Source: CADEED01 sp963711635
GTDB taxonomy: Bacteria; Pseudomonadota; Gammaproteobacteria; Steroidobacterales; Steroidobacteraceae
Length of the DNA stretch: 64,000 nt
NCBI GenBank assembly: GCA_963711635.1
Contig: CAVQEZ010000005.1
Span: 744,001 to 808,000 of the forward strand
Reading direction: 5' to 3'
Below, one piece after another: positions 49,420-58,380 of this stretch. Position 1 is the stretch's first letter. Each line of letters opens with the position of its first letter. Position numbers and translations under genes: made by a program. The notes below the pieces were generated by a model that saw only the letters and a list, made by a program, of their open reading frames with translations, had not been told where the DNA came from and did no database searches.

Positions 49420-49875
49420 ATGCAATTCAGATTCGCGCTCATCGTGGCCACGCTCGGCGTGGCACTCGCGGCGTCCACGCCCGCGGCCGCCCACATCAGC
49501 AAGAAACCCAATGCCCAGAAGGCCATCGCATTCCTGGAGATGGTTTTCAACCAGAAGAAGGTCAAGGAAGGCTTCGACAAGTACGTCGGCGACAAGTACA
49601 TCCAGCACAACCCGATCGCGGCCGACGGCAAGGAAGCGGCCGTCGAAGTGCTCGGCAAAGCCTTGCAGGCGCTGCCGGGCTGGACCTACGAAATCAAGCA
49701 CGCCTACGTCGACGGCGACTACGCCATCATCCATTCGCACGTGCGCCTGAAGGCGGACGATCGCGGCATGGCGGTGGTCGACATCTTCCGCTTCGAGAAG
49801 GGCAAGGTGGTCGAGCACTGGGACGTGGTGCAGCCTGTGCCGGAGAAATCAGCTAACAACAACACCATGTTCTGA
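49420..49875 (+). CDS. Secreted SnoaL/NTF2-like protein
   Basis: The ATG at 49420, after GAGAGGGG, gives 151 residues. A signal peptide (FALIVATLGVALAASTPAAA) precedes an NTF2-like domain: FDKYVGDKYIQHNPIAADGKEA, then VDGDYAIIHSHVRL and FRFEKGKVVEHWDVVQPVPE. The IQHNP and EHWD pattern is typical of SnoaL-like polyketide cyclase relatives, most of which are uncharacterised. Its His and Asp positions could form an active pocket. It is divergent from the amidohydrolase operon and shares its promoter region, so co-regulation is likely. Confidence 0.8.
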   Translation: MQFRFALIVATLGVALAASTPAAAHISKKPNAQKAIAFLEMVFNQKKVKEGFDKYVGDKYIQHNPIAADGKEAAVEVLGKALQALPGWTYEIKHAYVDGDYAIIHSHVRLKADDRGMAVVDIFRFEKGKVVEHWDVVQPVPEKSANNNTMF

Positions 49876-50586
49876 GAAGTCGTACCAGTCGAGAAGGGCG
49901 CGGGTCACCTGCTCCGGCCGTTCCAGCGTGCACATGTGCCCGCAGTCGGGCACCAGCACCAGTTTTGCGCCGGGAATTTTCTCCGCCATCTCGCGGTGCC
50001 GGGCCGCGGGCGCCCAGCTGTCCTGCTCACCGCACAACACCAGCGTCGGGCAGCGGATCCCGGCCAGCAAACTACCGGCATCCGGGCGCGCCAGCAGCGC
50101 GCGGATCTGCGCGGCGAACATGTCGGCACTGCGGCGCGCGAACATGTCGATGACGCGCTGCACGAGCGCGGTATCGTTCAGTCGCGGCGGCCATACCATG
50201 CCCTGCACCCAGCGCGCGGCCATGGCGGCCATGCCTTGCGCGCGCGCCAGTGCGAGTAGTTCGTGTCGCCCGGCCGCTTCGCGTTCGCCGGCTTCGCCGG
50301 CGGCCAGCGGAGCGACACCGGTATCGAGCAGGGCCAGCGCCGTGACGCGCCCGGGCGCGCGCCGCAGGATCTCCAGTGCGACGCGGCCTCCCATGGAATG
50401 GCCCGCCAGCGCGAATCGTGGCGGAGCTTCCCGCAGCACCTGCTCCGCCATCGCACCAAGCGAGTCCAACAATCCATAGTCGGGGATGCTGACGGGCGCA
50501 TGCGACTCCAGCTGCGCGCTTGCGTGCGCCCAGACCGTGGCGTCGCAGACGAGCCCGGGGAGCAATACGACAGGTGAGTGGCTCAC
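49849..50586 (-). CDS. Alpha/beta hydrolase
   Basis: From GTG 50586 this 245-residue protein has the hydrolase fold: VVLLPGLVCDATVW near the N-terminus, nucleophile elbow AGHSMGGRVA, a late Asp in LVLCGEQDSWAPAARH, and His in VPDCGHMCTLERPEQ. The full Ser-Asp-His triad is present. The pattern resembles carboxylesterases, 3-oxoadipate enol-lactonase-like proteins and BioH-like enzymes. It is 46 bases downstream of two glutathione transferase genes on the same strand and may act on a product of their pathway. The substrate is unknown. Confidence 0.8.
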   Translation of the reverse strand: MSHSPVVLLPGLVCDATVWAHASAQLESHAPVSIPDYGLLDSLGAMAEQVLREAPPRFALAGHSMGGRVALEILRRAPGRVTALALLDTGVAPLAAGEAGEREAAGRHELLALARAQGMAAMAARWVQGMVWPPRLNDTALVQRVIDMFARRSADMFAAQIRALLARPDAGSLLAGIRCPTLVLCGEQDSWAPAARHREMAEKIPGAKLVLVPDCGHMCTLERPEQVTRALLDWYDFSEHGVVVS

Positions 50587-50632
50587 TCGCAGCCGGCACC
50601 GAGCGCGGAGGTCTCACACTTCAACTTCAACT

Positions 50633-51418
50633 TCAACCCCATCTGGACGGTTCGACTCCTGGCACGAAATGCTGCTCGGGTTTACCGCTGCGGCTATGGT
50701 TCAGCGCCGCCTTCACTGCCGGTCGCTCGCCGATGCGCGCCAGGTACTCGGTGACGCGCGGTGTCGCGCTGGCATTCACCACGTCGGGAGCCAGGTCCGG
50801 AATCACGCGCAACATGGCGAAGGCATCGATGTCGGCGATGGAATAGCGCGGTCCAGCCAGCCAGGGACCCTGGGCGAGCTGCGCCTCGATGCGCGCCACC
50901 GGGAACTTGAGCCGCTCGCGCGCGGTGGCCTGGATCTGCGGCGTGTACGTGCCGTCCAGCAACGCGGTGAAGTTCAGCCGGCGCTCCTGCGGTCCGATGT
51001 CCTTGAGTTTCGTTTCCAGCACCGCGCGGTCCATTCCCGCAAGCCGCGGCGCGAGATATTTGAGGCACCCTAATATGGGCACCAGAGACCCCAGTTGTGC
51101 GCCCATGAATTGTCCGGAGGCATGCGCCCGATACAGGTCGTAGGCGCTCTCGGGCAACAGCGTCTCGCCCGGCAGGGCCTCGGCAATGTATTCGAGCATG
51201 AAGAACGAGCTCGAGATCAGCGTGCCATCGTGCAGCAGCAGCGGACCTTCGCGCTCCAGGTGCAGGTGCGCTTCGACGTCGCCGGAGAATCCCAGCGAGA
51301 ATTGCTCGAGCTCGTCGGAGTCGAACCAGCGGCTCTGGAAGTTGGCGTTCTTCTCGTGCAGCGCGATCAGCGGTTTGAGAAAGAACGTGTTCGGTTCGGA
51401 GTGGTAGAGCTCAAGCAT
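50633..51418 (-). CDS. Glutathione S-transferase family protein, beta-etherase (LigE/LigF)-like
   Basis: This 261-residue protein begins LELYHSEPNTFFLKPLIALHEKN with a thioredoxin-like domain (GPLLLHDGTLISSSFFMLEYI replaces the common ES motif). The helical domain has GPRYSIADIDAFAMLRVIP. The start overlaps the next gene by eight bases (51411-51418), so it follows the paralogue in one operon. The Pro-Asn near the N-terminus and the length over 250 residues set it closer to lignin beta-etherase-type GSTs than to ordinary GSTs. Those enzymes use glutathione to cut beta-aryl ethers. The similarity is mine by eye and needs alignment. Confidence 0.68.
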   Translation of the reverse strand: MLELYHSEPNTFFLKPLIALHEKNANFQSRWFDSDELEQFSLGFSGDVEAHLHLEREGPLLLHDGTLISSSFFMLEYIAEALPGETLLPESAYDLYRAHASGQFMGAQLGSLVPILGCLKYLAPRLAGMDRAVLETKLKDIGPQERRLNFTALLDGTYTPQIQATARERLKFPVARIEAQLAQGPWLAGPRYSIADIDAFAMLRVIPDLAPDVVNASATPRVTEYLARIGERPAVKAALNHSRSGKPEQHFVPGVEPSRWG

Positions 51419-52178
51419 GGGTGGCGCGCTCCAGGAATTTCACGCGCTGGGCCATGGCCGTGCGACCCAGCGACCAGATCCTCTTCGCGGCCGGGCGCTC
51501 GTAGATGCGCCGCAGCCACTCCATGATGTGCGGTGTCTTGGCGTCGTTGCAGTGGTCGGGTTGCGAGAGCGGCAGGGCATATCCCAGGTTGAAGCCGTTC
51601 ATGTCGCCGAGCGAGTAGCGTGTGCCCGCGATCCATTCGTGCCTTGCCAGGTGGTCTTCCAGAATTCCCGTGCAATAGAGCACACGACGGCGCGACTCGG
51701 TCAGCTCCGCCTCGCTGAACTCGTTGAACATGGCCTTGCGCCAGGCGATGCGGCGCGATTCCAGCGGGATGCGCGCGATGGCCGCTTCCAGTTCTTCCTT
51801 CGGCCGCTGTCGCACGGCCGGCCCGACGAACACGCTCCAGCCGATCATGCTGAGGCTGGGCGCGAAGTAACTGTCGAAGAAGCGCATCCACCAGCGCATG
51901 CGCCAGCGTTCCTTGGGATCCGTGGGCTTGAGCGGCGGGCCGTCGAAGGCGTCGTCGGCGTATTCCATCATCGGCGTGGATTCGGTGAGCACGCGCTCGC
52001 CGTGCACCATGGCGGGAATCGTGCCGTCAGGATTGATCTTCAGGTATTCCGGCTGGTGCTGATCGAACTTCAGCAGGTCGATGTAGTGGCTTTCGAACTC
52101 GACGCCTTTTTCGGCGAGCGCGAGCATGGGTTTGCCGGAGTTGGCGTTCGGCTCCCAGTGATAAAGATGCACCGTCAT
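51411..52178 (-). CDS. Glutathione S-transferase, LigF/LigP-like beta-etherase candidate
   Basis: This 255-residue protein has the N-terminal pattern LYHWEPNANSGKPMLALAEKGVEFES, where LigF has FGPGANSLKPLATLYEKGLEFE. KFDQHQPEYLKINPDGTIPAM and VLTESTPMMEYADDAF then match KFEQHSDWFKKINPRGQVPAL and VVTESTVICEYLEDVF of LigF. The conserved Ser in NANSGKP is the glutathione-activating position. Beta-etherases split the beta-O-4 bond of lignin dimers to a glutathione conjugate. A ribosome site GGGGG precedes the ATG. Two such genes in tandem parallel ligE/ligF in Sphingobium. Activity is inference. Confidence 0.75.
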   Translation of the reverse strand: MTVHLYHWEPNANSGKPMLALAEKGVEFESHYIDLLKFDQHQPEYLKINPDGTIPAMVHGERVLTESTPMMEYADDAFDGPPLKPTDPKERWRMRWWMRFFDSYFAPSLSMIGWSVFVGPAVRQRPKEELEAAIARIPLESRRIAWRKAMFNEFSEAELTESRRRVLYCTGILEDHLARHEWIAGTRYSLGDMNGFNLGYALPLSQPDHCNDAKTPHIMEWLRRIYERPAAKRIWSLGRTAMAQRVKFLERATHA

Positions 52179-52205
52179 CGAACCCCCTAAGCCAGATGAA
52201 AAAAC

Positions 52206-52742
52206 TCAGAACGCCAGCAGTGCCTGCACCTCGATGCCGGCGGCGCGCAGCTTCGCGGCACCGCCGAGATCCGGAAGGTCGATGACGAAACAGGCGGCGA
52301 CCATGTCGGCGCCGGCTTCCTTCAGAAGCTGCGCCGCCGCGGTCGCGGTACCACCCGTGGCGATGAGGTCGTCGATCAACAGAACCTTCTCACCACGCAC
52401 GATGGCGTCGCGGTGCATTTCCATCTCGTCGACGCCGTATTCGAGCGAATACGCCACGCGTACCGTTTCGTGCGGCAACTTGCCGCGCTTGCGGATCGGA
52501 ACGAATCCTGCCGCAAGGCCGTGAGCCACGGCTCCACCCAGAATGAAACCGCGCGCTTCGATGCCGGCAACCTTGTCGATGCCGCGGCCGCGCCACGGCG
52601 CGATCAGCGCCTCGATGGTGGTTTGAAAAGCGCGTCGATCGCGCAAGAGAGTGGTGATGTCGCGAAACTCGATGCCCGGCTTGGGGTAGTCCCTGATGGT
52701 CCGGATCGACTGACGGAGAAATTCGCGTTGCTCTTCATTCAC
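52206..52742 (-). CDS. apt: Adenine phosphoribosyltransferase
   Basis: The GTG at 52742 gives 178 residues (MNEEQREFLRQSIRTIRDYPKPGI). Family landmarks are DITTLLRD, the flexible-loop/substrate segment KVAGIEARGFILGG, FVPIRKRGKLPHET and the PRPP-binding loop VLLIDDLIATGGTA. It salvages adenine to AMP with PRPP in the cytoplasm. The longer frame upstream reads through non-coding sequence. It is divergent from the L,D-transpeptidase. Function is certain from the motifs. Confidence 0.94.
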   Translation of the reverse strand: MNEEQREFLRQSIRTIRDYPKPGIEFRDITTLLRDRRAFQTTIEALIAPWRGRGIDKVAGIEARGFILGGAVAHGLAAGFVPIRKRGKLPHETVRVAYSLEYGVDEMEMHRDAIVRGEKVLLIDDLIATGGTATAAAQLLKEAGADMVAACFVIDLPDLGGAAKLRAAGIEVQALLAF

Positions 52743-52805
52743 GGCGACCGAGTGTAGAGATTTGTGCAAGACTGTGTCCACAAAGGAGTTTCCGGAGCCC
52801 GGTTG

Positions 52806-53870
52806 ATGCCGAAGATGTCGCAGTCCATGCGCTCGAAGTCGATGCTTGCAACCCTCTTGATCGCAACAACAGTCGGTCTGGCGGGCGTGGCCCACGCCAC
52901 GCAATACCCGCTCACCAGCAGCGATGCGCTGATGTTCGGTGAGATGGAGACCATCACCACCTTCGGCGAGGACACGCTGCCCGATCTGGCCCGCCGCTAC
53001 AGCCTGGGCTACGAAGAAATCCAGCGCGCAAATCCCGGCGTGGACGTATGGCTGCCGGGCGAGGGCACGACGCTGCTGATCCCCAACCAGCGGTTGCTTC
53101 CGGTTGGCGCGCGCGAAGGCATCGTGGTCAATCTACCCGAGCACCGGCTCTATTATTACCCCAAGGTCAAGAAGGGCGAGACGCCGTACGTCATCACCTA
53201 CCCGGTCAGCATCGGCAAGATGGACTGGTCGACGCCGCTGGGCAAGACGCGCGTGGTCGAAAAGCGCAAGAATCCGCCGTGGTATCCGCCGGAGTCGGTG
53301 CGCAAGGAGCACGCGGAACGCGGCGATCCGCTGCCGACCGTCGTCAAAGCCGGGCCAGACAATCCGCTGGGCGCTTACGCCATGCGTCTGGCCATCACGC
53401 CCGGTGCCTACCTGATCCACGGCACCAACAACCCCATCGCCGTCGGCATGGCCATCACGCATGGCTGCATCCGCATGTACCCCGAGGACATCGAGGCGCT
53501 GTTTCCAGTGGTACCGGTGAATACGCCGGTGTGGCTCATCAACGAGCCGGTCAAGGTGGCGCGTCTCAACGGCCAGGTCTGGCTCGAGGTGCATCCGCCC
53601 GTGGACGCCGAAGGGCAACGCGCCGCCGTCGACCTGGAAGGGTTCTATGCGCTGGCGAACGCGGCGCTGGGCGAACAGCCCGCGGCCATCCACTGGGACC
53701 TGGTGCTCGCCACCTTGCAGGAAGCGTCGGGCATACCGCAGATGATCGGGCTGGAAGTGGATCCGGGCGATCTGCCGCCGCAGCCTGCGCCGGCCATCGT
53801 GTCGCCGGAGACGCCGGTCGAAGCACCGCCCGCGGCCGAGCCCGCTCCGGCCGTGCCGCCGCCTAACTAG
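52806..53870 (+). CDS. L,D-transpeptidase with LysM domain
   Basis: From ATG 52806 the protein has 354 residues: a signal peptide (MLATLLIATTVGLAGVAHA), a LysM-like peptidoglycan-binding domain (EDTLPDLARRYSLGYEEIQRANPGVDVWLPGEG), then a YkuD domain with HGTNNPIAVGM and the catalytic ITHGCIRMYPEDIEALF. The C-terminus is a Pro/Ala-rich tail of about 40 residues. YkuD enzymes make 3-3 cross-links in peptidoglycan or attach lipoprotein in the periplasm. The length and LysM match the ErfK/YbiS/YnhG group. A later Met (MSQSM, 52815) is possible. It converges on the spermidine-synthase-like gene. Confidence 0.9.
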   Translation: MPKMSQSMRSKSMLATLLIATTVGLAGVAHATQYPLTSSDALMFGEMETITTFGEDTLPDLARRYSLGYEEIQRANPGVDVWLPGEGTTLLIPNQRLLPVGAREGIVVNLPEHRLYYYPKVKKGETPYVITYPVSIGKMDWSTPLGKTRVVEKRKNPPWYPPESVRKEHAERGDPLPTVVKAGPDNPLGAYAMRLAITPGAYLIHGTNNPIAVGMAITHGCIRMYPEDIEALFPVVPVNTPVWLINEPVKVARLNGQVWLEVHPPVDAEGQRAAVDLEGFYALANAALGEQPAAIHWDLVLATLQEASGIPQMIGLEVDPGDLPPQPAPAIVSPETPVEAPPAAEPAPAVPPPN

Positions 53871-56800
53871 CCGGAACCAGCCGGTCGATTTCCGCACGCA
53901 CCTCGGCGAGGCGCGGCGCATCGACACCCGTCATCTTCTCCGCATCGTCGAGGATGCCGCGCAACGCGACGGCATCCTTGCGCAGGGTCTCTTCCTGGAT
54001 CGCCTTGGCACGCACCATGCCCGCCGCCAGCCGGATGTAGTTCGATACGGATTCGACGACGACGCCCGGGCGCTGCGCGGCGAATCCGGCCCGCGCGCGC
54101 ATGCCGAACAGATTGAGCGTGGGATTCATCGTCGCCATGCGATCGATCATGGGGATGGCTTCGTCACCGAAGCGCCGCGTCTGGCCGGTGGTGGTGACCC
54201 GCGTACGCCAGTTGACGCGCAATTCCAGCGCCTCCGGATACCAGGCGTCGTCCCAGCGGAACTCCGCGAGACGGCCGTCGGTCATCGGCCACGGCGCTCC
54301 AGTCCGATTTCACGGCCGCGCGCGCAGCCGCGAGCAGGTCGCGCGATGGGCCATCGAGGCCAGCCGCAACCTCGGCGATTTCCGGTGCTGCCTCGCCGCG
54401 CGCCAGGCTGCCGAAATGATTGCGCAGGAATTCCTGGCGCAGCGCGGTGTCGTTCGGATACTGATCGATGGCCAGTCGCATCAATTCCGTCGAACGCTGA
54501 TGCTCGCGCCGCATGCGGTAGAAATAGGCGCGCGCGAATTCACCTTCGGCGAATCGCGCCAGGATCTGCGACATGCGGCCCACGCGGTCCGTGAGGCTGG
54601 GATCGATGAGAACGAAGATCCCGTTGCGGCGCGCAATGTAGGGAAACGAAAGGTGCGGGCGCAGGCTGTTGTAGATCTCGGAGTCGGGCCGTTGCAGCGG
54701 GTCGTATGGCGAGAGGATTCGCCCGCTGCTTTCGCCCGTCATGCCGCGTCCCTTCTCGTAGACGCTGGAAGTGGCGATGCGATTGTCGTCGTCGGTGATC
54801 AGCGGCGCGCCGGCCGCGATCCGGCGCGCGCCTTCGGCGTCGAGCATCAGTGCGCACACCAGGTCTTCGGTGTTGTTGATGCCGAAGCGGGCGTAGTGCA
54901 GCGGCGCGTCGCGCAGCGGCAGACCCGTGGCGGCGAGCTGGCCTTCGAGAGCCAGCGGCTGGTCGCTGGCCAGAAAGACTATGGTGTTGGGGTCCGGCCT
55001 ATACACGCGTACTTCGCCGAACACGCTCAGCAGCGTGGCGGTCAGCGAGCGCAGCAGATCCTCGTCCATGAAGATGACGTTCATCCACTGCACGAACACG
55101 CCGTCCGGAGTCAGATGATCGTGCGCCAGCTGCATGAACTCGCGCGTGTAGAGATGCGATGCGCCCGCCGTCCACGGATGGGATGGCTGCGACACGATGG
55201 CGTGATATCGGTGATCGGTGAGCCGCAGCGCGCCGCGCGCGTCGTTGAGGACGATGTTGACGCGCGGATCGGTCAGCGGATCGCGGCGCCGCAGTTTTCC
55301 GGTGGCGCGATTCGCCTCGAGCACCTTGGGCTCGAGCTCGATGACGTCGATGCGCCGCACGCTCGGCGGCACGCCTTCGATGACCATGCCGCCGCCGTAG
55401 CCCACGATGAGCAGGTCGCGAGCCTGCGGGCGTGCGATCACGGCCAGCGGCGACAGCCAGTATTCGCCGCTGAAGCGCGGCACCGAGCCGGGCGTGTCCA
55501 TCAGCGCTTCCGGCAGGCCATTGGTGCGCAATGCCAGGCCGCCATCCTGCGCCAGCATCACCACGCTGGCGCTGCGGCCGATGTCGTAATAGAGGACGCG
55601 TCCGCTGTTGTCGATATTGAGAGGAGAAGTCCGCAGCAGCTTCATGGGTGCCTGCGGCATGAAGAAGACACAGCAGAGGACGACCAGCGCGCTGACCGCT
55701 GCGCCGGCGATCGCCCGGGTGCGCTGGAATGGCAGCAGCACCCAGAACGCGGCCATGCCCAGCGCCGCGCTCGCGTACACGGCGGCGCGGATCGCGCCTT
55801 CGTACCTGAGCGCCGGGATCAGCACGAAACCGGCCGCCAGCGATCCGACGATGGCGCCCACGGTATTCCACGCGTACACGCGCGCGCTGGCCGGCGCCGC
55901 ATCGCCGGCATCGCGCGCCAGCACGCGCACGGCGAGTGGATAGGTCATGCCGATGGCGATGGTCATGGGCAGCAGCAGCAGTCCCGAGAACAACGCGTTC
56001 ATGGGCAGGCTCACGAAGCCGAGGTCGCGCACGTTCTGCAGCAGGCCGCCGGTGTCAGGCATCCACTGCTCGAGCTGCAGATAGGCGAGACCCGCGGCGG
56101 CCGCGGCCGCGATGAGCGCGGCGCCCAGCGCGTAGGCGGCACGTTCGCGGGTCTTGCCGAGCGCCGCGCCGATGCCGCCGCCGAGCGCGATGCCGGTGAG
56201 AAAGCTCGCCACCATCACGCCGAAGGCATAGATGCTGCTGCCGACCACGTGCGCCAGCATGCGCGTCCACAGCACTTCCTGGAAAAACGCGACCGCGCCG
56301 GCCAGCAGCATCAGCGGCAGCACCCAGCCCGGTGCGGGGAAGCGATTGAATGTGGGTGCACGTGAATACGGCTGCGGCCGTTGCGTGACGGCGTTGGTGT
56401 AGTGCCTGGGTAGCGCCTTGCCCGACACACGTTGCGACAGCGCCGCGGCGAGCAGGAACACCAGCGCATTCAGCGCGGCGCCGAACCAGATGGTGTGCGT
56501 CAGGCCGAGCTCGGGCAGCAGAAAAAAGGCGGTCAGCAGCGCGCCGCAAACGGCGCCCGCCGTGTTCGTGGCGTAGAGCAGCCCGATGCGGCGGCCAATC
56601 TGCGCTTCTTCGGCAACCGCATAGCGCGCCAGCATGGGCAGCGTGGCGCCCATCAGGGTGGTCGGCAACGCCAGTGCCGCGAAGGCGCTCACCAGATAGA
56701 AGAGAGTGGTGCCGGCGTGATCGCTGTCGGGCGGCGAGGGTTGCCCGCCGAACAGCGCGACCAGGGCGAGGTTCGCCAACCACAGCAGAAACGGAACCGC

Positions 56801-57097
56801 GAACATCGCGCCCAGGGCGATGCCGAGCTCGAGCAACGCGTAGGTCAGCACCGGTCGCGTCACGCGCGGCAGAAACCGCTCCGCCAACCAGGCACCCAGC
56901 GCGAGACCGCCCATGTATGCCGCCAGCACGGTGGCGACCGCGAGCTCCGAAGTGCCGAAAACGATGGCGAACTGGCGAGTCCAGGCGGTTTGATAGATGA
57001 GGGCGGCGATTCCGCTGAGCAGAAAACACGCACACAGCAGCAATAACGTTGCGCCTGTGGCGCGGGGATGATTGACAGCTTCGGGCGATGGCGACAT
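53863..57097 (-). pseudogene. Membrane-fused spermidine-synthase-like protein, one frameshift near the C-terminus
   Basis: I start at ATG 57097 (MSPSPEAVNHPRATG). Residues about 15-500 are hydrophobic and MFS-like in two blocks of membrane helices. A spermidine-synthase/methyltransferase-like domain follows with LLIVGYGGGMVIEG, DVIELEPKVLE and LNDARGALRLTDHRYHAIVSQPSHPW, then a helical C-terminal region. Near 54280 an extra base in CGGTC shifts the frame; repaired, it runs to VRAEIDRLVPAS at 53863, about 1077 residues. The canonical polyamine-site residues are not evident, so polyamine synthesis is doubtful. Members are often annotated as fused MFS/spermidine synthase with unknown function. 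Divergent from the SAM hydroxide adenosyltransferase gene. Confidence 0.72.
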
Positions 57098-57128
57098 GGT
57101 CGCGCAGTGTACGGATAGGGGACTTTCC

Positions 57129-57962
57129 ATGGCAGCATTTCGCGCCAATGGGCTGGTCACGCTAACCACCGACTTCGGTTTGCGTGAGCCCTTCGTCGGC
57201 ATCATGAAGGGCGTGATGCTGGCGCATGCGGCACAGCTCAGGTTCGTCGACATGGCGCATGACGTCAGCGCGTTTCAACCGGTGGAAGCCGGCTTCTGGC
57301 TGGCCGGAGCTCTGCGCTATTTTCCGGCGGGCACCACGCACGTGGCGGTGGTCGACCCCGGCGTTGGAACTCCGCGAGCGCTGCTCGTGGCGCTGTCGAA
57401 CGAGCAGGCATTGCTGGCGCCCGACAACGGCTTGCTGGCGCCGCTGGCGGTGCGCGGACAGATCGACCGCGTGATACGCATCGACAATACGCGCCTGGTG
57501 CAGTTTGGCGTCAGCGATGTCAGTGCCACGTTCCATGGGCGCGATATTTTTGCGCCACTCGCGGCCGCCATCGCGTCGGGACGTTGCGATCCGGCGGATC
57601 TGGGCGACGAAGTCGACGCCATCGACCAGAGCGGATGGCCCACCACGACGCCGCGCGCCGACGGCGGTGTGTCTGGTGTGGTGGTGGCCGTGGATCGATT
57701 CGGCAACCTCATATCGAACATCGGTGCCGCGACCGTGGTGGCGCTGTCCAGCCCCACCATCCACATCGGTGGCCTGCGCCTGCCACTGCGACGTACCTAC
57801 GGCGATGCCGCGAAGGGCGAGTACCTGGGACTCATCAACTCTTTCGAGGTGCTCGAGGTGGCGTGCTCCCGGGGCAATGCCGCCCAGGGCTTGAACCTGG
57901 GCGTCGGGGCGCCCATTTCGGCCGTTCCAGCGGTGCCGGGTGCCCAATTCCGGCGCAGTTGA
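57129..57962 (+). CDS. S-adenosyl-L-methionine hydroxide adenosyltransferase (DUF62 family)
   Basis: The ATG at 57129 follows AGGGG and gives 277 residues. The family core is clear: TLTTDFGLREPFVGIMKGVM (Asp for SAM ribose), VVDPGVGTPRALLV, LLAPDNGLLAPLA, FHGRDIFAPLAAAIASG and VVVAVDRFGNLISNI. These enzymes use water to split SAM into adenosine and methionine, and relatives are fluorinases. The chlorinase/fluorinase insertion loop is not present, so hydrolysis is expected. It stands alone between two unrelated genes. Residues around the stop overlap a -35 box (57959). Confidence 0.87.
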   Translation: MAAFRANGLVTLTTDFGLREPFVGIMKGVMLAHAAQLRFVDMAHDVSAFQPVEAGFWLAGALRYFPAGTTHVAVVDPGVGTPRALLVALSNEQALLAPDNGLLAPLAVRGQIDRVIRIDNTRLVQFGVSDVSATFHGRDIFAPLAAAIASGRCDPADLGDEVDAIDQSGWPTTTPRADGGVSGVVVAVDRFGNLISNIGAATVVALSSPTIHIGGLRLPLRRTYGDAAKGEYLGLINSFEVLEVACSRGNAAQGLNLGVGAPISAVPAVPGAQFRRS

Positions 57963-57986
57963 TAAGTGGCGCGATTCGGCTATAGT
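57959..57986 (+). promoter_or_regulatory. Sigma-70-like promoter upstream of the small acidic protein gene
   Basis: TTGATA (57959-57964) and TATAGT (57981-57986) are 16 bases apart. The predicted start at about 57993 lies just before the hairpin at 57998, which would then be the 5' end of the mRNA. Confidence 0.5.
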
Positions 57987-57997
57987 TCGCAGCCTCA

Positions 57998-58020
57998 TTG
58001 CCGCCCCTCCGGGGCGGCAA
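57998..58020 (+). terminator. Strong GC hairpin, terminator or 5' leader hairpin
   Basis: TTGCCGCCCC (57998-58007) pairs perfectly with GGGGCGGCAA (58011-58020) around a three-base loop, with TGTTTTTG six bases further on. The first reading is a terminator after the DUF62 gene. If the TTGATA/TATAGT promoter is used, the same hairpin caps the next mRNA. Confidence 0.6.
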
Positions 58021-58067
58021 CTCACTGTTTTTGAAGTGTTTTTGGCATATTTTTTGGCGGAAGGGCG

Positions 58068-58295
58068 ATGTCCGAACGGGATAACGAAAACTTCGATTTG
58101 GACGAAGAATTCCTGGCCGAGGCGGAAGACAACACCGACTACGACCGCATCCTCGACAAAGTTGACCGGCGGGTTCGTCAGCAACCAGGGACAAAAAAGG
58201 TCGGCAAAGCGGCCTGGAGTCGTCTCGAAGAAGTGCTGGCGGAGCGCCAGCTCGAAAAAGACCTGAAAGACACTTTCGAAGACGACGAGCGCTGA
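58068..58295 (+). CDS. Small acidic hypothetical protein (75 aa), possibly PA3496-family
   Basis: This 75-residue protein has a very acidic N-terminus (DNENFDLDEEFLAEAEDNTDYD) and a basic-acidic helical C-terminus (RLEEVLAERQLEKDLKDTFEDDE). There is no signal peptide or membrane segment. GGAAGGG lies close before the ATG. Residues around AWSRLEEVLAERQLEKDL faintly recall the small PA3496-type proteins linked to envelope integrity, but that is weak. Its own promoter and hairpins on both sides suggest an independently expressed small gene. It is followed by lysAC. Confidence 0.65.
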   Translation: MSERDNENFDLDEEFLAEAEDNTDYDRILDKVDRRVRQQPGTKKVGKAAWSRLEEVLAERQLEKDLKDTFEDDER

Positions 58296-58310
58296 GACCT
58301 CCGGTCTCAG
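58292..58310 (+). terminator. Short hairpin after the small acidic protein gene
   Basis: CTGAGACC (58292-58299) and GGTCTCAG (58303-58310) pair perfectly around three bases and overlap the stop codon. No U-tract follows, so termination is uncertain. Confidence 0.35.
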
Positions 58311-58348
58311 AGGCTCGATTCCTTGCTAGTTCCATAAACACAGTGAGT

Positions 58349-58368
58349 TGTTGCCGGTTACGGCAACA
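58349..58368 (+). promoter_or_regulatory. Leader hairpin abutting the lysAC ribosome site
   Basis: TGTTGCCG (58349-58356), loop GTTA, CGGCAACA (58361-58368) form an eight-base perfect stem. Its last base is the first base of AGGGG, the ribosome site, 12 bases before ATG 58381. It does not look like the known lysine riboswitch. A translational control role is possible. Confidence 0.4.
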
Positions 58369-58380
58369 GGGGTTCAGCGC

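Noticed and set aside
54101..56365. 754-residue plus-strand frame across the spermidine-synthase-like gene
   Set aside because: Gln/Arg/His-rich antisense shadow of a membrane-protein gene.
57072..57128. Upstream ATG for the DUF62 protein
   Set aside because: It precedes family homology and has no ribosome site, while ATG 57129 has AGGGG at good spacing and starts near the conserved core.
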